Positions 26,463-35,283 of a stretch of DNA of 64,000 bases are shown piece after piece. Position 1 is the first letter of the stretch, and the number at the start of each line of letters is the position of its first letter. The notes under the pieces are model-generated. The model was given only the letters and a program-made list of their open reading frames with translations, searched no databases and was not told where the DNA came from. The translations under genes were made by a program, and so were the position numbers. Source of the DNA: Bacteroidaceae bacterium (lineage in GTDB: Bacteria > Bacteroidota > Bacteroidia > Bacteroidales > Bacteroidaceae); NCBI GenBank assembly GCA_024688885.1, contig JAILDV010000010.1:62001-126000 (forward strand). Reading direction: 5' to 3'.

Positions 26463-28552
26463 AAGATAAAGTTTTCCTCTTCTGCCGCTTCCTCTTTTCG
26501 TTTGGCAGCAGCCTTACGCTCTTCCTCTTCCGGCTTATATTCATTGAGCGTTGTGCCGTAAGTGGTGCGAAGCACACGGAACTCTGTACGTCTGTTAAGG
26601 GCATTCAGCACTTCCTGCTCATCCTTATCCTTAACGCGTAGGATATAATTTTCGGTCAAAGTATCATTCACTTGCACCTCCACTTTCGGATCACCAGCAA
26701 GAAGGGTTTCTGCCAGTTTTTTCGTAATAATCTTTGGACGTGACTCACCATAGCCCACAGCTGTGAGTCGGTCTTTGACCACACCATGCTGGATAAGATA
26801 GCGCACCACTGACTCTGCACGGCGTTGAGAGAGTCGTTGGTTGTAATCGTCATTGCCTCGATAGTCACAGTGAGCGGAGAGTTCAATGGTGATGTTCGGG
26901 TTCTCATTCATCATACCCACCAATTGGTCAAGCGCCTCTGTCGATTCGGGCGTGAGATCTGCACGGTCAAACTCATAGAAGATATTGTCTATCAGCACCG
27001 GCACATTGATGGGTGGCAGAGGGAACTGCAATGTGTATTCGTGGCTTTCTTCTTCATCTTCAGGCTGCACACGTATTTCATTCTTCACATTCAGGTAACC
27101 CTTACATGTGCCCAACAGCACATAATCCACACCAGGCTTGAGCACCTGTGTGAAGGAACCATCACCCTTCACAGAGAGTTTCAGGTTCGTACCATCGTTA
27201 CCCACCATATACACAAGAGCTTCAGGCAGTTCGTAGCCATCCTTCTCATACACCCACCCTGTCACCGTCTGCAGGATTTCAGGGCATTCGAACGAGAAGA
27301 TGTGTTCCCAACCCTTACCGTCATTGCGCGAAGAGCTGAAAAAGCCACGATTGTGCACCCCTTCAAACGTCATGCCGAAATCGTCGGCAGCAGAATTCAG
27401 CGGATATTGCTGGTTCTCCACGATGGTGCCACGGATAGAGTCTTCATGGGCGATGAAAATGTCCAAGCCACCCATACCCGGATGTCCGTCAGAAGAGAAG
27501 TAAAGGTCACCATTGGGACGGAACGAAGGGAACATTTCATCGCCAGCGGTGTTGATTGGACGTCCTAAATTTTCCATACCGCCAAAACCACTGCTGAGAA
27601 TACGTGTGCGCCAAATGTCCAAGCCGCCTTCACCTCCTTCAGCATCGCTGACAAAGTAAAGCCATTCTCCATCGGGGCTTACCGCCGGATGGGCATAAGA
27701 AGTGAGTGTGTCACGAGAGATGACACACTTGGTCGCTTTGCCCCATGAAGCATCACTGCGCTGCGATTGCCATATCTCTGCAAAACGCGGATAGTCGGGG
27801 TCACTGCTGCAACGGGTGAAGTACATCGTCTTGCCGTCGGGACTCAAACATGGCGCACCTTCGTCATACTCCGTGTTCACATCCCCTTCCAGCACATTCA
27901 CAGCCTGCCATTTGCCCTGCTCATTCTTTCGCGAGAAGAAGAGGTCACCAAACTTCAAGCCCGTCACACCCGAGACATCCTCACCGGACGCCTCCTTGCG
28001 TGTAGAAGAAAGCACCAGCTGGTCGGCATCATCACCCACCAGCATCGGGCTGTAATCAGAACGGCGAGAATTAAACACCGTCTCCTTCTTTATCTTATAC
28101 TGATTGGGCTTTGCCTTCCATTGAGGACCTAACTCACACGACAGCAATCCGCTGCGTGCCAGTTCGTTGCCAGGTTCAAACTCTAAGAACTGATTAAAGT
28201 TCTGCGCAGCCTGCTTATACTGTCCCGCCTTCAACTGCTGACGAGCCAAGTGCAGATAAACTGTGCTGTCCGGAATGTTATATCGGATGGCATTCGTATA
28301 AGCTGCCATTGCCTTCTGCGTATAGCCAATGTGGCGGTAACACTCGCCCATCATGAACGCACGCACCGCCCGCTTCGCCTTCTCCTTTGGCGCACATCGG
28401 GAATACGACTTCTTATAGTTGATGCTTGCAGCATAGTATTCACCTATCGCATAACTCTGCTCCGCCTTTTTGAACGCGACGCCCTCGTTACTGCACGCCA
28501 CCAACACCAAAGCCGCCATATATATAATTATGTGGGAAATCTTCCGTTCCAT
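26459..28552 (-). CDS. porE: PorE-like outer-membrane lipoprotein (TPR, PD40 propeller, CRD, OmpA)
   Basis: Probable T9SS component that anchors the secretion machine to peptidoglycan. The 697-residue order matches PorE of Porphyromonas: lipoprotein signal with Cys20 (LVLVAC), TPR helices (about 30-135), PD40/WD40-like propeller blades (about 165-425; LSPDGKTMYFTR, VSPDGEWLYFVSD, RPNGDLYFSSDG), a carboxypeptidase-regulatory-like domain (about 435-510) and an OmpA peptidoglycan-binding domain (about 520-665; ELSAHCDYRGND, LSQRRAESVVRYL). The window also has two T9SS cargo proteins (2000-4981, 5733-8060). The C-terminus is charged and low-complexity. Related PD40-OmpA proteins outside T9SS exist, so the name is likely rather than certain. 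Confidence 0.82.
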   Translation of the reverse strand: MERKISHIIIYMAALVLVACSNEGVAFKKAEQSYAIGEYYAASINYKKSYSRCAPKEKAKRAVRAFMMGECYRHIGYTQKAMAAYTNAIRYNIPDSTVYLHLARQQLKAGQYKQAAQNFNQFLEFEPGNELARSGLLSCELGPQWKAKPNQYKIKKETVFNSRRSDYSPMLVGDDADQLVLSSTRKEASGEDVSGVTGLKFGDLFFSRKNEQGKWQAVNVLEGDVNTEYDEGAPCLSPDGKTMYFTRCSSDPDYPRFAEIWQSQRSDASWGKATKCVISRDTLTSYAHPAVSPDGEWLYFVSDAEGGEGGLDIWRTRILSSGFGGMENLGRPINTAGDEMFPSFRPNGDLYFSSDGHPGMGGLDIFIAHEDSIRGTIVENQQYPLNSAADDFGMTFEGVHNRGFFSSSRNDGKGWEHIFSFECPEILQTVTGWVYEKDGYELPEALVYMVGNDGTNLKLSVKGDGSFTQVLKPGVDYVLLGTCKGYLNVKNEIRVQPEDEEESHEYTLQFPLPPINVPVLIDNIFYEFDRADLTPESTEALDQLVGMMNENPNITIELSAHCDYRGNDDYNQRLSQRRAESVVRYLIQHGVVKDRLTAVGYGESRPKIITKKLAETLLAGDPKVEVQVNDTLTENYILRVKDKDEQEVLNALNRRTEFRVLRTTYGTTLNEYKPEEEERKAAAKRKEEAAEEENFIF

Positions 28553-28630
28553 ACTATTAGAAACGAAAAAAGGTTGTTAATATTGTATGGAACCATCTTT
28601 TTGTTAACGGAGGTTAAATAACTCAAAAGA

Positions 28631-28663
28631 TTTGGTGAGTAAGAATTAAAAGGATTACCTTTG
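28631..28663 (+). promoter_or_regulatory. Complete promoter (TTTG, 21 bases, TACCTTTG)
   Basis: TTTG at 28631-28634 and TACCTTTG at 28656-28663 fit the -33/-7 pair of the Bacteroidetes primary sigma factor. It serves the ABC transporter operon starting at 28704. Confidence 0.75.
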
Positions 28664-28665
28664 TA

Positions 28666-28687
28666 GTGTCATACTTACTTACGACAC
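28666..28687. promoter_or_regulatory. Candidate GntR operator (GTGTC-N12-GACAC)
   Basis: A perfect 5-base inverted repeat, GTGTC at 28666 and GACAC at 28683, lies two bases after the -7 box, over the transcription start. The operon's last gene is a GntR regulator of the YtrA type, which commonly represses its own operon through such palindromes. Confidence 0.45.
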
Positions 28688-28703
28688 AAAAACACAATGT
28701 TTT

Positions 28704-29540
28704 ATGATTGATATACAGAGGATTAAATTCGGCTATAAAGATAATAGTCCAAAAGTTTTTGAAGACTTTAGTCTCCGATTGGAGCAGAACAATGTGTATG
28801 GACTGCTCGGTGAGAACGGAACGGGCAAATCAACCCTGCTCTACCTGTTGATGGGATTGCTGCGCCCCTGTGAAGGACAAATCACAGTGGATGGCACCAA
28901 TGTGAGCTGCCGCAAACGGCAAACCTTGCAGCAGATGTACATCGTCCCTGAAGAGTTCGACCTGCCAGCAATGCGGTTCACAGAATATGTGGAAACCTAT
29001 CGTCCTTTCTATCCAGCCTTCAGCGATGACGTCCTGCACCGATGCGTGGAAGAGTTCAAATTGCCGCAGGACGTGAAGCTCAATACCCTCTCGATGGGCA
29101 ACAAGAAGAAGGCCTTGATGAGTTTCGCCCTTGCCACCAACGTACACTACCTCTTCATGGACGAGCCCACCAACGGGCTGGATGTGCCATCGAAGAAGCA
29201 GTTCCGCAAGGTCATCGCCACTACCATGACCGAAAAACGCACCCTCATTATCGCCACCCATCAGCTGCACGATGTTGAGTCGCTGCTCGACCACGTGCTC
29301 ATCCTGCAAGGCTCACAGCTGCTACTCAACGCTTCGGTCACAGAACTGTGCAAGAAATACACCTTCGACATACGCTCCAACGATGCCCTTACTGACGATG
29401 TGCTCTACAGCGAACGAACCCCGCAGGGCAATGCCACCCTCTCCTTCCGTCAGCCCGACGACGAAGAGACACCGCTCAACCTCGAACTCCTCTTCAATGC
29501 GGCGCACAAGATTTCCTTAACAGCAAACTTCCCCGATTGA
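28704..29540 (+). CDS. ABC transporter ATP-binding protein (YtrB-like)
   Basis: A 278-residue ATPase: Walker A GENGTGKST near residue 38, a diverged signature LSMGNKKKALMSFA near 132, Walker B YLFMDEPTNGLD near 152 and the His in IATHQLHD near 188. The LSxGxKKK signature is typical of the CcmA/YtrB-type exporters whose operons carry a GntR gene. The C-terminal 70 residues are an accessory domain. The stop codon starts an 18-base tandem repeat that fills the gap to the permease gene. Confidence 0.9.
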   Translation: MIDIQRIKFGYKDNSPKVFEDFSLRLEQNNVYGLLGENGTGKSTLLYLLMGLLRPCEGQITVDGTNVSCRKRQTLQQMYIVPEEFDLPAMRFTEYVETYRPFYPAFSDDVLHRCVEEFKLPQDVKLNTLSMGNKKKALMSFALATNVHYLFMDEPTNGLDVPSKKQFRKVIATTMTEKRTLIIATHQLHDVESLLDHVLILQGSQLLLNASVTELCKKYTFDIRSNDALTDDVLYSERTPQGNATLSFRQPDDEETPLNLELLFNAAHKISLTANFPD

Positions 29541-29573
29541 AACATCCAACATAAGTGAAACATCTAACATAAA
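29538..29573 (+). repeat. 18-bp direct tandem repeat, two copies
   Basis: TGAAACATCCAACATAAG at 29538 is followed at once by TGAAACATCTAACATAAA at 29556. The first copy contains the stop codon of the ABC ATPase gene; the second ends seven bases before the permease start. Confidence 0.75.
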
Positions 29574-29579
29574 AGACTT

Positions 29580-30386
29580 ATGAACACCATCTCCAATATC
29601 CTCCAACTCTGGCGCTTCTACTGGCGCACAGAAAAGAAGACTTATCTGCGCATCTTCCTCATCTGCTTCGCCATCTACATCGTCAAGACCGCCGTCTTCG
29701 ACTTCATCCTCATGCGCATATCCTCCGAGGCCTACACCTACTCCCACACTGCCCTCTTCTATCAGATGTATTCCATCGGCACCCTCGTCCTCATGTCCTA
29801 CCTCTTCGATACCGTCCATCACAAGCAGCGCGCCATCTCCTACCTCAGCCTTCCGGCCAGCAACCTCGAGAAGTTCCTCTCGCGCTTCATCATGGGCGTC
29901 GTCGGAGTGCCCATCCTGCTCAACGTAGCCCTTTTTGCCGGCTCCATTGTCGTCACCCTCGTCCTCGGAACGATGGATTCCTTGGCCGGCAACCCAACCT
30001 CATGGATGCGGATATTCGACTACTACAGCCATCATCCCGACATGGCAGCGACATACGACCTCTTCGGCGCGATGCCCTTCAACAGGTTCCTCACCATCCT
30101 CTTCTGGCGAAACATGATGGTTCTGGCCTTCTTCTCCTTCTTCATCTGGTTCGGCACCGCCTTCCGTCGGGCAGGATGGGTCTATGCCATCATCGTCATC
30201 TTCGTCCTGCTGGCACTGTTCATTCTCGTGTTGGAGATCATGGGCATATTGTATGACCCTGTACCACGCTCCTTACGCAACATCTGGGGCTATGGAGCTC
30301 CCCTCCTCTCCATCCTCTTCACTTACCTCGCCTACCGCTCCTTCTGCCGGGCACAGATAGTCACCCATAAATTCGTCACCCTATGA
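29580..30386 (+). CDS. ABC-2-type permease partner
   Basis: A 268-residue membrane protein with about six hydrophobic segments (for example RIFLICFAIYIVKTAVFDFI near 25-45, MGVVGVPILLNVALFAGSIVV near 103-124, VYAIIVIFVLLALFILVLEI near 201-220). No ATP-binding motif is present. It is the membrane partner of the ATPase before it, and its end overlaps the GntR gene by four bases (ATGA). Substrate unknown; relatives act in cell-envelope stress or peptide export. Confidence 0.8.
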   Translation: MNTISNILQLWRFYWRTEKKTYLRIFLICFAIYIVKTAVFDFILMRISSEAYTYSHTALFYQMYSIGTLVLMSYLFDTVHHKQRAISYLSLPASNLEKFLSRFIMGVVGVPILLNVALFAGSIVVTLVLGTMDSLAGNPTSWMRIFDYYSHHPDMAATYDLFGAMPFNRFLTILFWRNMMVLAFFSFFIWFGTAFRRAGWVYAIIVIFVLLALFILVLEIMGILYDPVPRSLRNIWGYGAPLLSILFTYLAYRSFCRAQIVTHKFVTL

Positions 30387-30751
30387 TTTACCAGAACGAG
30401 AGAGCCATCTACGTGAAGATAGCCGACCGCGTGTGCGACGACATCCTCTCCGGCAAGTATCAGGAAGACGAGCGGGTGCCCAGCGTCCGCGAACTGGCTG
30501 CCGAGTACGAGGTGAACACCAACACCGTCCTGCGCACCTTCGACATCCTGCAACGCGATGAAATCATTTATCAGAAACGCGGCATCGGCGTGTTTGTCTC
30601 GTCTGGTGCCCGCCATAAAATCCGCATCGCCCGCAAACAGGAATTCCGCAAGCACGAATTGCCCGAGTTCCTCCGCCGCCTCCGTTTGCTTGGTTTGACA
30701 ATTGATGACGTGGTGAAGGCATGGGAGGAAACACAAGACTCCAAAGGCTGA
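30383..30751 (+). CDS. GntR-family transcription regulator, YtrA type
   Basis: A 122-residue regulator with a winged-helix GntR domain (YVKIADRVCDDILSGKYQEDERVPSVREL ... VNTNTVLRTFDILQRDEIIYQKRGIGVFV, about 10-80) and a short C-terminal helical part, the YtrA layout without a large ligand domain. It is translationally coupled to the permease and probably represses this operon through the palindrome at 28666-28687. Confidence 0.9.
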   Translation: MIYQNERAIYVKIADRVCDDILSGKYQEDERVPSVRELAAEYEVNTNTVLRTFDILQRDEIIYQKRGIGVFVSSGARHKIRIARKQEFRKHELPEFLRRLRLLGLTIDDVVKAWEETQDSKG

Positions 30752-30801
30752 AAAGACACAGCCTCCAAGTCGGTTTTTCCACAACCTCCAAAGGAGTGCT
30801 T

Positions 30802-30894
30802 CCACAGCCTCTAAATCGACGTCGTCGAGGTCGGCAAGTCGATGTCGACGATGTCGGTTAACCGATGTCGACGATGTCGATTTAGAGGTTGTGG
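30802..30894. repeat. Long imperfect inverted repeat with GATGTCGAC iterations
   Basis: Arms 30802-30834 and 30862-30894 (33 bases each) are complementary with about four mismatches. The 27-base loop holds further copies of the GATGTCGAC-type unit that also builds the right arm. The element lies between the GntR operon and the convergent clpB gene. It is not followed by a T-tract on the plus strand. Confidence 0.8.
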
Positions 30895-30907
30895 AAGAGC
30901 CTAAGAG

Positions 30908-30950
30908 TAAAAAAAAGAAGGGGAGCAGTGAAAACACACCGCTTCCCTTC
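30908..30950 (-). terminator. Rho-independent terminator of clpB
   Basis: Read on the minus strand, a G/C-rich stem (GAAGGGAAGC-type arm 30941-30950 with 30917-30926, extended by CAC/GTG) is followed by a run of T (plus-strand A run at 30908-30916). It lies 20 bases after the clpB stop. Confidence 0.8.
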
Positions 30951-30969
30951 TTGGTGGAATTTGAAATGC

Positions 30970-33057
30970 TTATTGTTCAAAGGTGAGTTCGTCGCCTGCA
31001 ACCTTGACGGTGACGGGCTTCTCATGGTCAATCTCGCCGCTGATGATGCGCTTGCTGAGTTCGTTGAGGAGCTTGTCCTGAATGGCTCGCTTGACGGGAC
31101 GCGCACCAAACTGTGGGTCGAAACCAGCCTTGGCGATGACACTGATGGCAGCGTCGGTGACGTTGAGCGTGATGCCGTTCTGTGCCACCATCTTGACCAC
31201 CTTATCGACTTGCAGACGGACAATCTGCTGGATTTCTGCCTCGTTGAGGGGCGAGAAGGTGATGATGTCGTCGATTCGGTTAAGGAACTCCGGACGGAAG
31301 ATGCTGCGGAGCTGGTCGCGCTGGGCATTGCTGGTCATGATGATGATGGTGTTCTTGAAGTTCACCACACGTCCTTTGTTGTCGGTCAGACGGCCATCGT
31401 CAAGCACCTGCAAGAGAGTGTTGAACACGTCTGGATGTGCTTTTTCGATTTCGTCGAAAAGGACGACCGAATAAGGTTTGCGTCGCACAGCCTCTGTCAG
31501 CTGACCACCCTCCTCGTAACCGATGTAGCCCGGAGGCGCACCGATGAGTCGGGTGACGCTGAACTTCTCCTGATACTCACTCATGTCGATACGGGTCATC
31601 ATGGTCTCGTCGTCGAAGAGGTAGTCGGCAAGTGCCTTCGCCAGTTCCGTCTTACCCACACCTGTGGTGCCGAGGAAGATGAAGGAACCGATAGGTCGCT
31701 TCGGGTCTTGCAATCCCGCACGACTGCGGCGCACAGCATCGCTGACGGCACGGATGGCTTCGTCCTGTCCAATCACACGCTTGTGCAGTTCCTCTTCCAA
31801 GTGGATGAGTTTGGTGCGCTCGGAGGTCTGCATCTTGCTCACGGGAATGCCCGTCCAACGGCTCACCACATCTGCGATGTCGTCGCTCTCGACTTCTTCC
31901 TTCACCAATGCTGCCCCACCCTGCGCTTCTGCCAATTTTGCCTGCACAGCCTTGATGTCCTCCTCAAAGTGCTGAAGTTTGCCATAGCGGATTTCTGCCA
32001 CACGTCCATAGTTGCCTTCTCGTTCAGCCTTGTCAGCCTCGAACTTGAGTTGTTCAATCTGCTGTTTGTCAGTCTGAATCTGATTCAAGAGCGCTTTCTC
32101 GCCTTCCCACTTGGCGCGCTGCTTCTGCTCGTCGGCACGGAGCGTGTCGATGATTTTGTTGAGTTCGGTGAGCTTCTCCTTGTCACCCTCACGCTTGATG
32201 GCTTCGCGCTCAATCTCCAACTGCTTGAGCCGACGGCTGAGTTCGTCAATCTCTTCAGGTACGGAGTCACGCTCCATACGAAGTTTGGCGGCAGCCTCAT
32301 CCATCAGGTCGATGGCCTTGTCGGGAAGGAAACGGTCGGTGATGTAACGGTTGCTGAGTTCAACGGCAGCAATAATCGCCTCATCCTTGATACGCACCTT
32401 GTGGTGGTTCTCATAGCGTTCCTTCAAGCCACGCAGGATGGATATGGAGGACGGCACATCGGGTTCATCGACCATAACCGTCTGGAAACGGCGTTCGAGT
32501 GCCTTGTCCTTCTCGAAGTATTTCTGGTACTCGTCGAGGGTGGTGGCACCGATGGAGCGGAGTTCACCACGAGCCAAAGCGGGTTTAAGGATGTTGGCGG
32601 CATCCATCGCACCACTCGTTTGACCTGCACCCACCAGCGTGTGGATTTCATCGATAAAGAGGATGGTTTGTCCCTGACTCTCCACCACCGCTTTGACCAC
32701 AGCTTTGAGTCGCTCCTCAAACTCACCCTGATACTTGGCACCTGCGATAAGGGCACCCATATCGAGGGAGTAGAGTTGCTTGTCCTTAAGGTTTTCAGGC
32801 ACATCACCCCGCACGATACGACGTGCGAGACCTTCAACAATGGCGGTCTTACCCGTTCCAGGCTCACCAATCAAGATAGGATTGTTTTTTGTACGACGAC
32901 TAAGAATCTGCAAGATTCGACGAATCTCCTCATCACGTCCGATGACAGGGTCGAGCTTGCCATTCTTAGCACGTTCCACGAGGTTCGTTGCATATTTTTC
33001 AAGAACCTCCTTGGCAGACGGCTGCTGCTCATTCTGATTCTGATAGTTGTTGTTCAT
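30970..33057 (-). CDS. clpB: ClpB-type disaggregase lacking the N-terminal domain
   Basis: AAA+ chaperone that threads aggregated protein through a hexameric pore with DnaK. Both ATPase modules are intact: Walker [10 protein letters not shown] with Walker B ILFIDEIH, the coiled middle domain (about 260-370), then Walker [10 protein letters not shown] and Walker [12 protein letters not shown]. At 695 residues it lacks the about 150-residue N-domain of ClpB (about 860); it begins with a short Asn/Gln-rich leader and joins the family at [17 protein letters not shown]. Another 20-25 residues are missing between IIIMTSN and [10 protein letters not shown] in the second module. No frameshift remnant is seen upstream; the S41-like gene ends 51 bases before it. 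Confidence 0.92.
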   Translation of the reverse strand: MNNNYQNQNEQQPSAKEVLEKYATNLVERAKNGKLDPVIGRDEEIRRILQILSRRTKNNPILIGEPGTGKTAIVEGLARRIVRGDVPENLKDKQLYSLDMGALIAGAKYQGEFEERLKAVVKAVVESQGQTILFIDEIHTLVGAGQTSGAMDAANILKPALARGELRSIGATTLDEYQKYFEKDKALERRFQTVMVDEPDVPSSISILRGLKERYENHHKVRIKDEAIIAAVELSNRYITDRFLPDKAIDLMDEAAAKLRMERDSVPEEIDELSRRLKQLEIEREAIKREGDKEKLTELNKIIDTLRADEQKQRAKWEGEKALLNQIQTDKQQIEQLKFEADKAEREGNYGRVAEIRYGKLQHFEEDIKAVQAKLAEAQGGAALVKEEVESDDIADVVSRWTGIPVSKMQTSERTKLIHLEEELHKRVIGQDEAIRAVSDAVRRSRAGLQDPKRPIGSFIFLGTTGVGKTELAKALADYLFDDETMMTRIDMSEYQEKFSVTRLIGAPPGYIGYEEGGQLTEAVRRKPYSVVLFDEIEKAHPDVFNTLLQVLDDGRLTDNKGRVVNFKNTIIIMTSNAQRDQLRSIFRPEFLNRIDDIITFSPLNEAEIQQIVRLQVDKVVKMVAQNGITLNVTDAAISVIAKAGFDPQFGARPVKRAIQDKLLNELSKRIISGEIDHEKPVTVKVAGDELTFEQ

Positions 33058-33108
33058 AATAGCACTTGGTTTTTAGTTTCACATTCTGACCAAGTGCCTC
33101 TGCAAGTT

Positions 33109-34470
33109 CTATTCCACGCCCTCTCCGTCTGCCTTTTTGTCCGAACCTCCCTCTGTTTCGCTGACATCTTGTCCGATTAAGCCCAATATATGACGAAGTG
33201 CAGTATTAAGCAGAGTCTCGTCAGGATCGCCATAATCATAGAGTTTCACATAGGAAAACTCATCCACTTCAATAGCAGGCGAAATGGGAGCATAGTCATA
33301 ATTTCCTACTCCATCAGCCACATACGCAACAGCAGGAAAGAGACGCACAAAGAAATCGTGCCACACTTCGCTGGTCATCACATTCTGCCCCTTGGTATCA
33401 GTGCCTATCAAAATCACGTTTTCATCGCCCATGGAGTGTTGCAGAGCATGAATCAGCCATTCAGCAGCTCCTTGGGTGTAAGAACTGGTGAGAATATAGA
33501 TACGGCTCAAACCAAGATTGCCGACAGATGTGTCGTAGGGAATACTCTTGTTCTGTCCTGCATGGGCATTGTTCCAGAAGGTCTTGACGAAAGTGGTTCC
33601 TAAAGATTCGGGGGTAACCACATAACTTGCAAGGCGTTGCGCCATTTCCATCGTACCAAAGTTGCAGAGTCGGAGGTCAAGCACCATCTCGTCCACCCTC
33701 GCGTTCTTCATCTGTGACATGATGGCATCGAGCGACTGCTGGTAACGCACGTGTGAAGCCACATGTTCCTCAACGGGTCCTTCGGTCAAGCGGGTACACA
33801 TCAAATAACCCACAAGTGCGTCATCCACAGTAATGAGTCTGCTGACGGGGAATGCCTCGTCCTCCACATACTCAGAAGCAGGCAGCGTCACCATCACCGT
33901 GTCCTTCCAATAGAGGCTGTGGTCTTCTTCATTCTCAGCAATATGGCACACCTCCAGTTCCCTCGCCACACCTTTCTGTAACTTGGAGAGGTTGTTGTTA
34001 GTGAATTTGATGCCATTATACAAGCAGATAAAATCATTGCGAAGGAGTCCGGCACGCTCAGCAGGGCTATTTGGATAGACAGTGAGCACACGCAACACTT
34101 GCTTGGTGGTCTGCCCAGTGGGATCGGTCATCAGCTTGAAGTCGATGCCATAAGACTCAACGTGATTGAAAAAGCCACGTTGATGGGGATCTTCACCCAA
34201 CGTGTCCACCTGAACATAAGACCACTTGTCGTCTTGCTTGCTCTGCTTTGCCAACAATGCGAGGAAATCGGATGGTTTGGAGAAAAAGCTCTTCCAATCT
34301 GGCTCATAATTGGTGAGGGAATCAGCCCAGAGATAATGCTCAAGCATCATATCATGCATCCACTTATTATGCTGAGTCTTTTCCTCATACTCATAAGTGC
34401 GGTCTTCTCCACAGGAAATTGTCATAAAGACACCGCAAATAACAAGTATGTATGTTAAAAAAGTTTTCAT
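33109..34470 (-). CDS. S41-like PDZ lipoprotein, catalytic serine apparently lost
   Basis: Resembles C-terminal-processing peptidases of Bacteroidetes: lipoprotein signal with Cys near residue 20 (FMTISC), an N-terminal helical domain with HYLWADSL, a PDZ-like part (VYPNSPAERAGLLRNDFI) and an S41 domain (about 200-430; GYLMCTRL, EMVLDLRLCNFG). At the nucleophile site, where family members have T-A-S-A-x-E, it reads YTQGAAEW, with Gly for Ser, so it may be inactive. The start at 34470 is chosen because the promoter box at 34496-34503 puts transcription start near 34489, after a possible ATG at 34491. Confidence 0.72.
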   Translation of the reverse strand: MKTFLTYILVICGVFMTISCGEDRTYEYEEKTQHNKWMHDMMLEHYLWADSLTNYEPDWKSFFSKPSDFLALLAKQSKQDDKWSYVQVDTLGEDPHQRGFFNHVESYGIDFKLMTDPTGQTTKQVLRVLTVYPNSPAERAGLLRNDFICLYNGIKFTNNNLSKLQKGVARELEVCHIAENEEDHSLYWKDTVMVTLPASEYVEDEAFPVSRLITVDDALVGYLMCTRLTEGPVEEHVASHVRYQQSLDAIMSQMKNARVDEMVLDLRLCNFGTMEMAQRLASYVVTPESLGTTFVKTFWNNAHAGQNKSIPYDTSVGNLGLSRIYILTSSYTQGAAEWLIHALQHSMGDENVILIGTDTKGQNVMTSEVWHDFFVRLFPAVAYVADGVGNYDYAPISPAIEVDEFSYVKLYDYGDPDETLLNTALRHILGLIGQDVSETEGGSDKKADGEGVE

Positions 34471-34495
34471 CAAAACAAATTTTCTTTTCAAGTTG

Positions 34496-34503
34496 CAAAG
34501 TTA
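34496..34503 (-). promoter_or_regulatory. Minus-strand promoter box (TAACTTTG)
   Basis: The complement reads TAACTTTG. It lies 26 bases before the lipoprotein start at 34470 and back to back with the plus-strand box at 34517. Confidence 0.6.
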
Positions 34504-34516
34504 GTAAAAAACTCGT

Positions 34517-34524
34517 TATCTTTG
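34517..34524 (+). promoter_or_regulatory. Promoter -7 box (TATCTTTG)
   Basis: TATCTTTG, 49 bases before the Ala-rich lipoprotein gene. Confidence 0.6.
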
Positions 34525-34572
34525 CCCCGGTTTAGTAAAATAATTGTTTAACTCTTAAAAACTAAAAGCAAA

Positions 34573-35172
34573 ATGAAAAAGATTTTCTATGCAATCGTGG
34601 CTGTCGCAGCCATCTCTTTCTCTGCATGTAACGGTACTGCCCAGGGTGGCGACAACACCGACTCTATTGCAGCCGACTCTGTTGTAGCTGAGGCTCCAGA
34701 AGCTGACGCAGACGCCACCATCACAGCTCTCTCATCTGCCCTTGCAGCCAACGATGCTGAACAGACTCAGTCTCTCCTTCAGAAGGCTCAGGCATACATC
34801 GCCAAGTTGCAGGCAGACGGCAAATTGGAAGAGGCTAAGGCATACATCGCCAAGCTTCAGCAGTTCATCAGCGAAAACGAAGAGAAGATTGCTCAGTTCA
34901 CAGCTGGCAACGAGACGCTCGGCAACATCGTTTCTGCTGTTAAGGCTATTCCTGTAGATGTAGCCAATGCTGCCACTGACGCCGCAGAAGGTGCCAAGAA
35001 CGCTGTGGTTGGTGCTGCTAACGATGCAGCCAATGCAGCCAACGACGCAGCCAATGCTGCTGCTCAGAAGGCAACTGACGCTGCCAACAACGCTGTTGAG
35101 AGCGGCAAAAAGGAAGCCGGCAAAGCTATTGACAATGCCGCAGGTGCTGCCAAGAGCGCGCTCGGTATTTAA
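34573..35172 (+). CDS. Ala-rich helical lipoprotein, LEA-like
   Basis: A 199-residue protein with a lipoprotein signal (MKKIFYAIVAVAAISFSAC, Cys19). The mature part is almost wholly helical, rich in Ala, Asn, Asp and Lys. Two AYIAKLQ repeats occur near residues 73 and 94, and the C-terminal third consists of NAANDAA and KKEAGKAID-type repeats with an approximate 11-residue pattern, reminiscent of LEA group 3 and apolipoprotein-like helices. Function unknown; a periplasmic or outer-membrane anchored stress protein is a guess from composition. Confidence 0.75.
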   Translation: MKKIFYAIVAVAAISFSACNGTAQGGDNTDSIAADSVVAEAPEADADATITALSSALAANDAEQTQSLLQKAQAYIAKLQADGKLEEAKAYIAKLQQFISENEEKIAQFTAGNETLGNIVSAVKAIPVDVANAATDAAEGAKNAVVGAANDAANAANDAANAAAQKATDAANNAVESGKKEAGKAIDNAAGAAKSALGI

Positions 35173-35191
35173 GGAAGGTTACAGTTATAAG

Positions 35192-35270
35192 TGAAAAGTA
35201 AAAAATTTGCTACCGCACTTGCACGTCAACTATTGGCGAACTGATGCGGTAGCAAATTTTTTACTTTTCA
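35192..35270. terminator. Bidirectional terminator, 26-bp perfect inverted repeat
   Basis: Arms 35192-35217 and 35245-35270 are perfectly complementary over 26 bases, with A-rich and T-rich outer parts and a G/C-rich centre (GCTACCGCA), around a 27-base loop. It lies between convergent genes ending at 35172 and 35284 and can work on both strands. The outer part contains a GTGAAAA-like unit. Confidence 0.9.
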
Positions 35271-35283
35271 TTATTTACTCCAC

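Noticed and set aside
30889..33180. Very long open frame (763 codons) on the plus strand opposite clpB
   Set aside because: It mirrors the whole clpB coding region with composition expected from the antisense of a highly biased gene, has no recognisable domain or signal, and overlaps the clpB terminator; clpB motifs are unambiguous.
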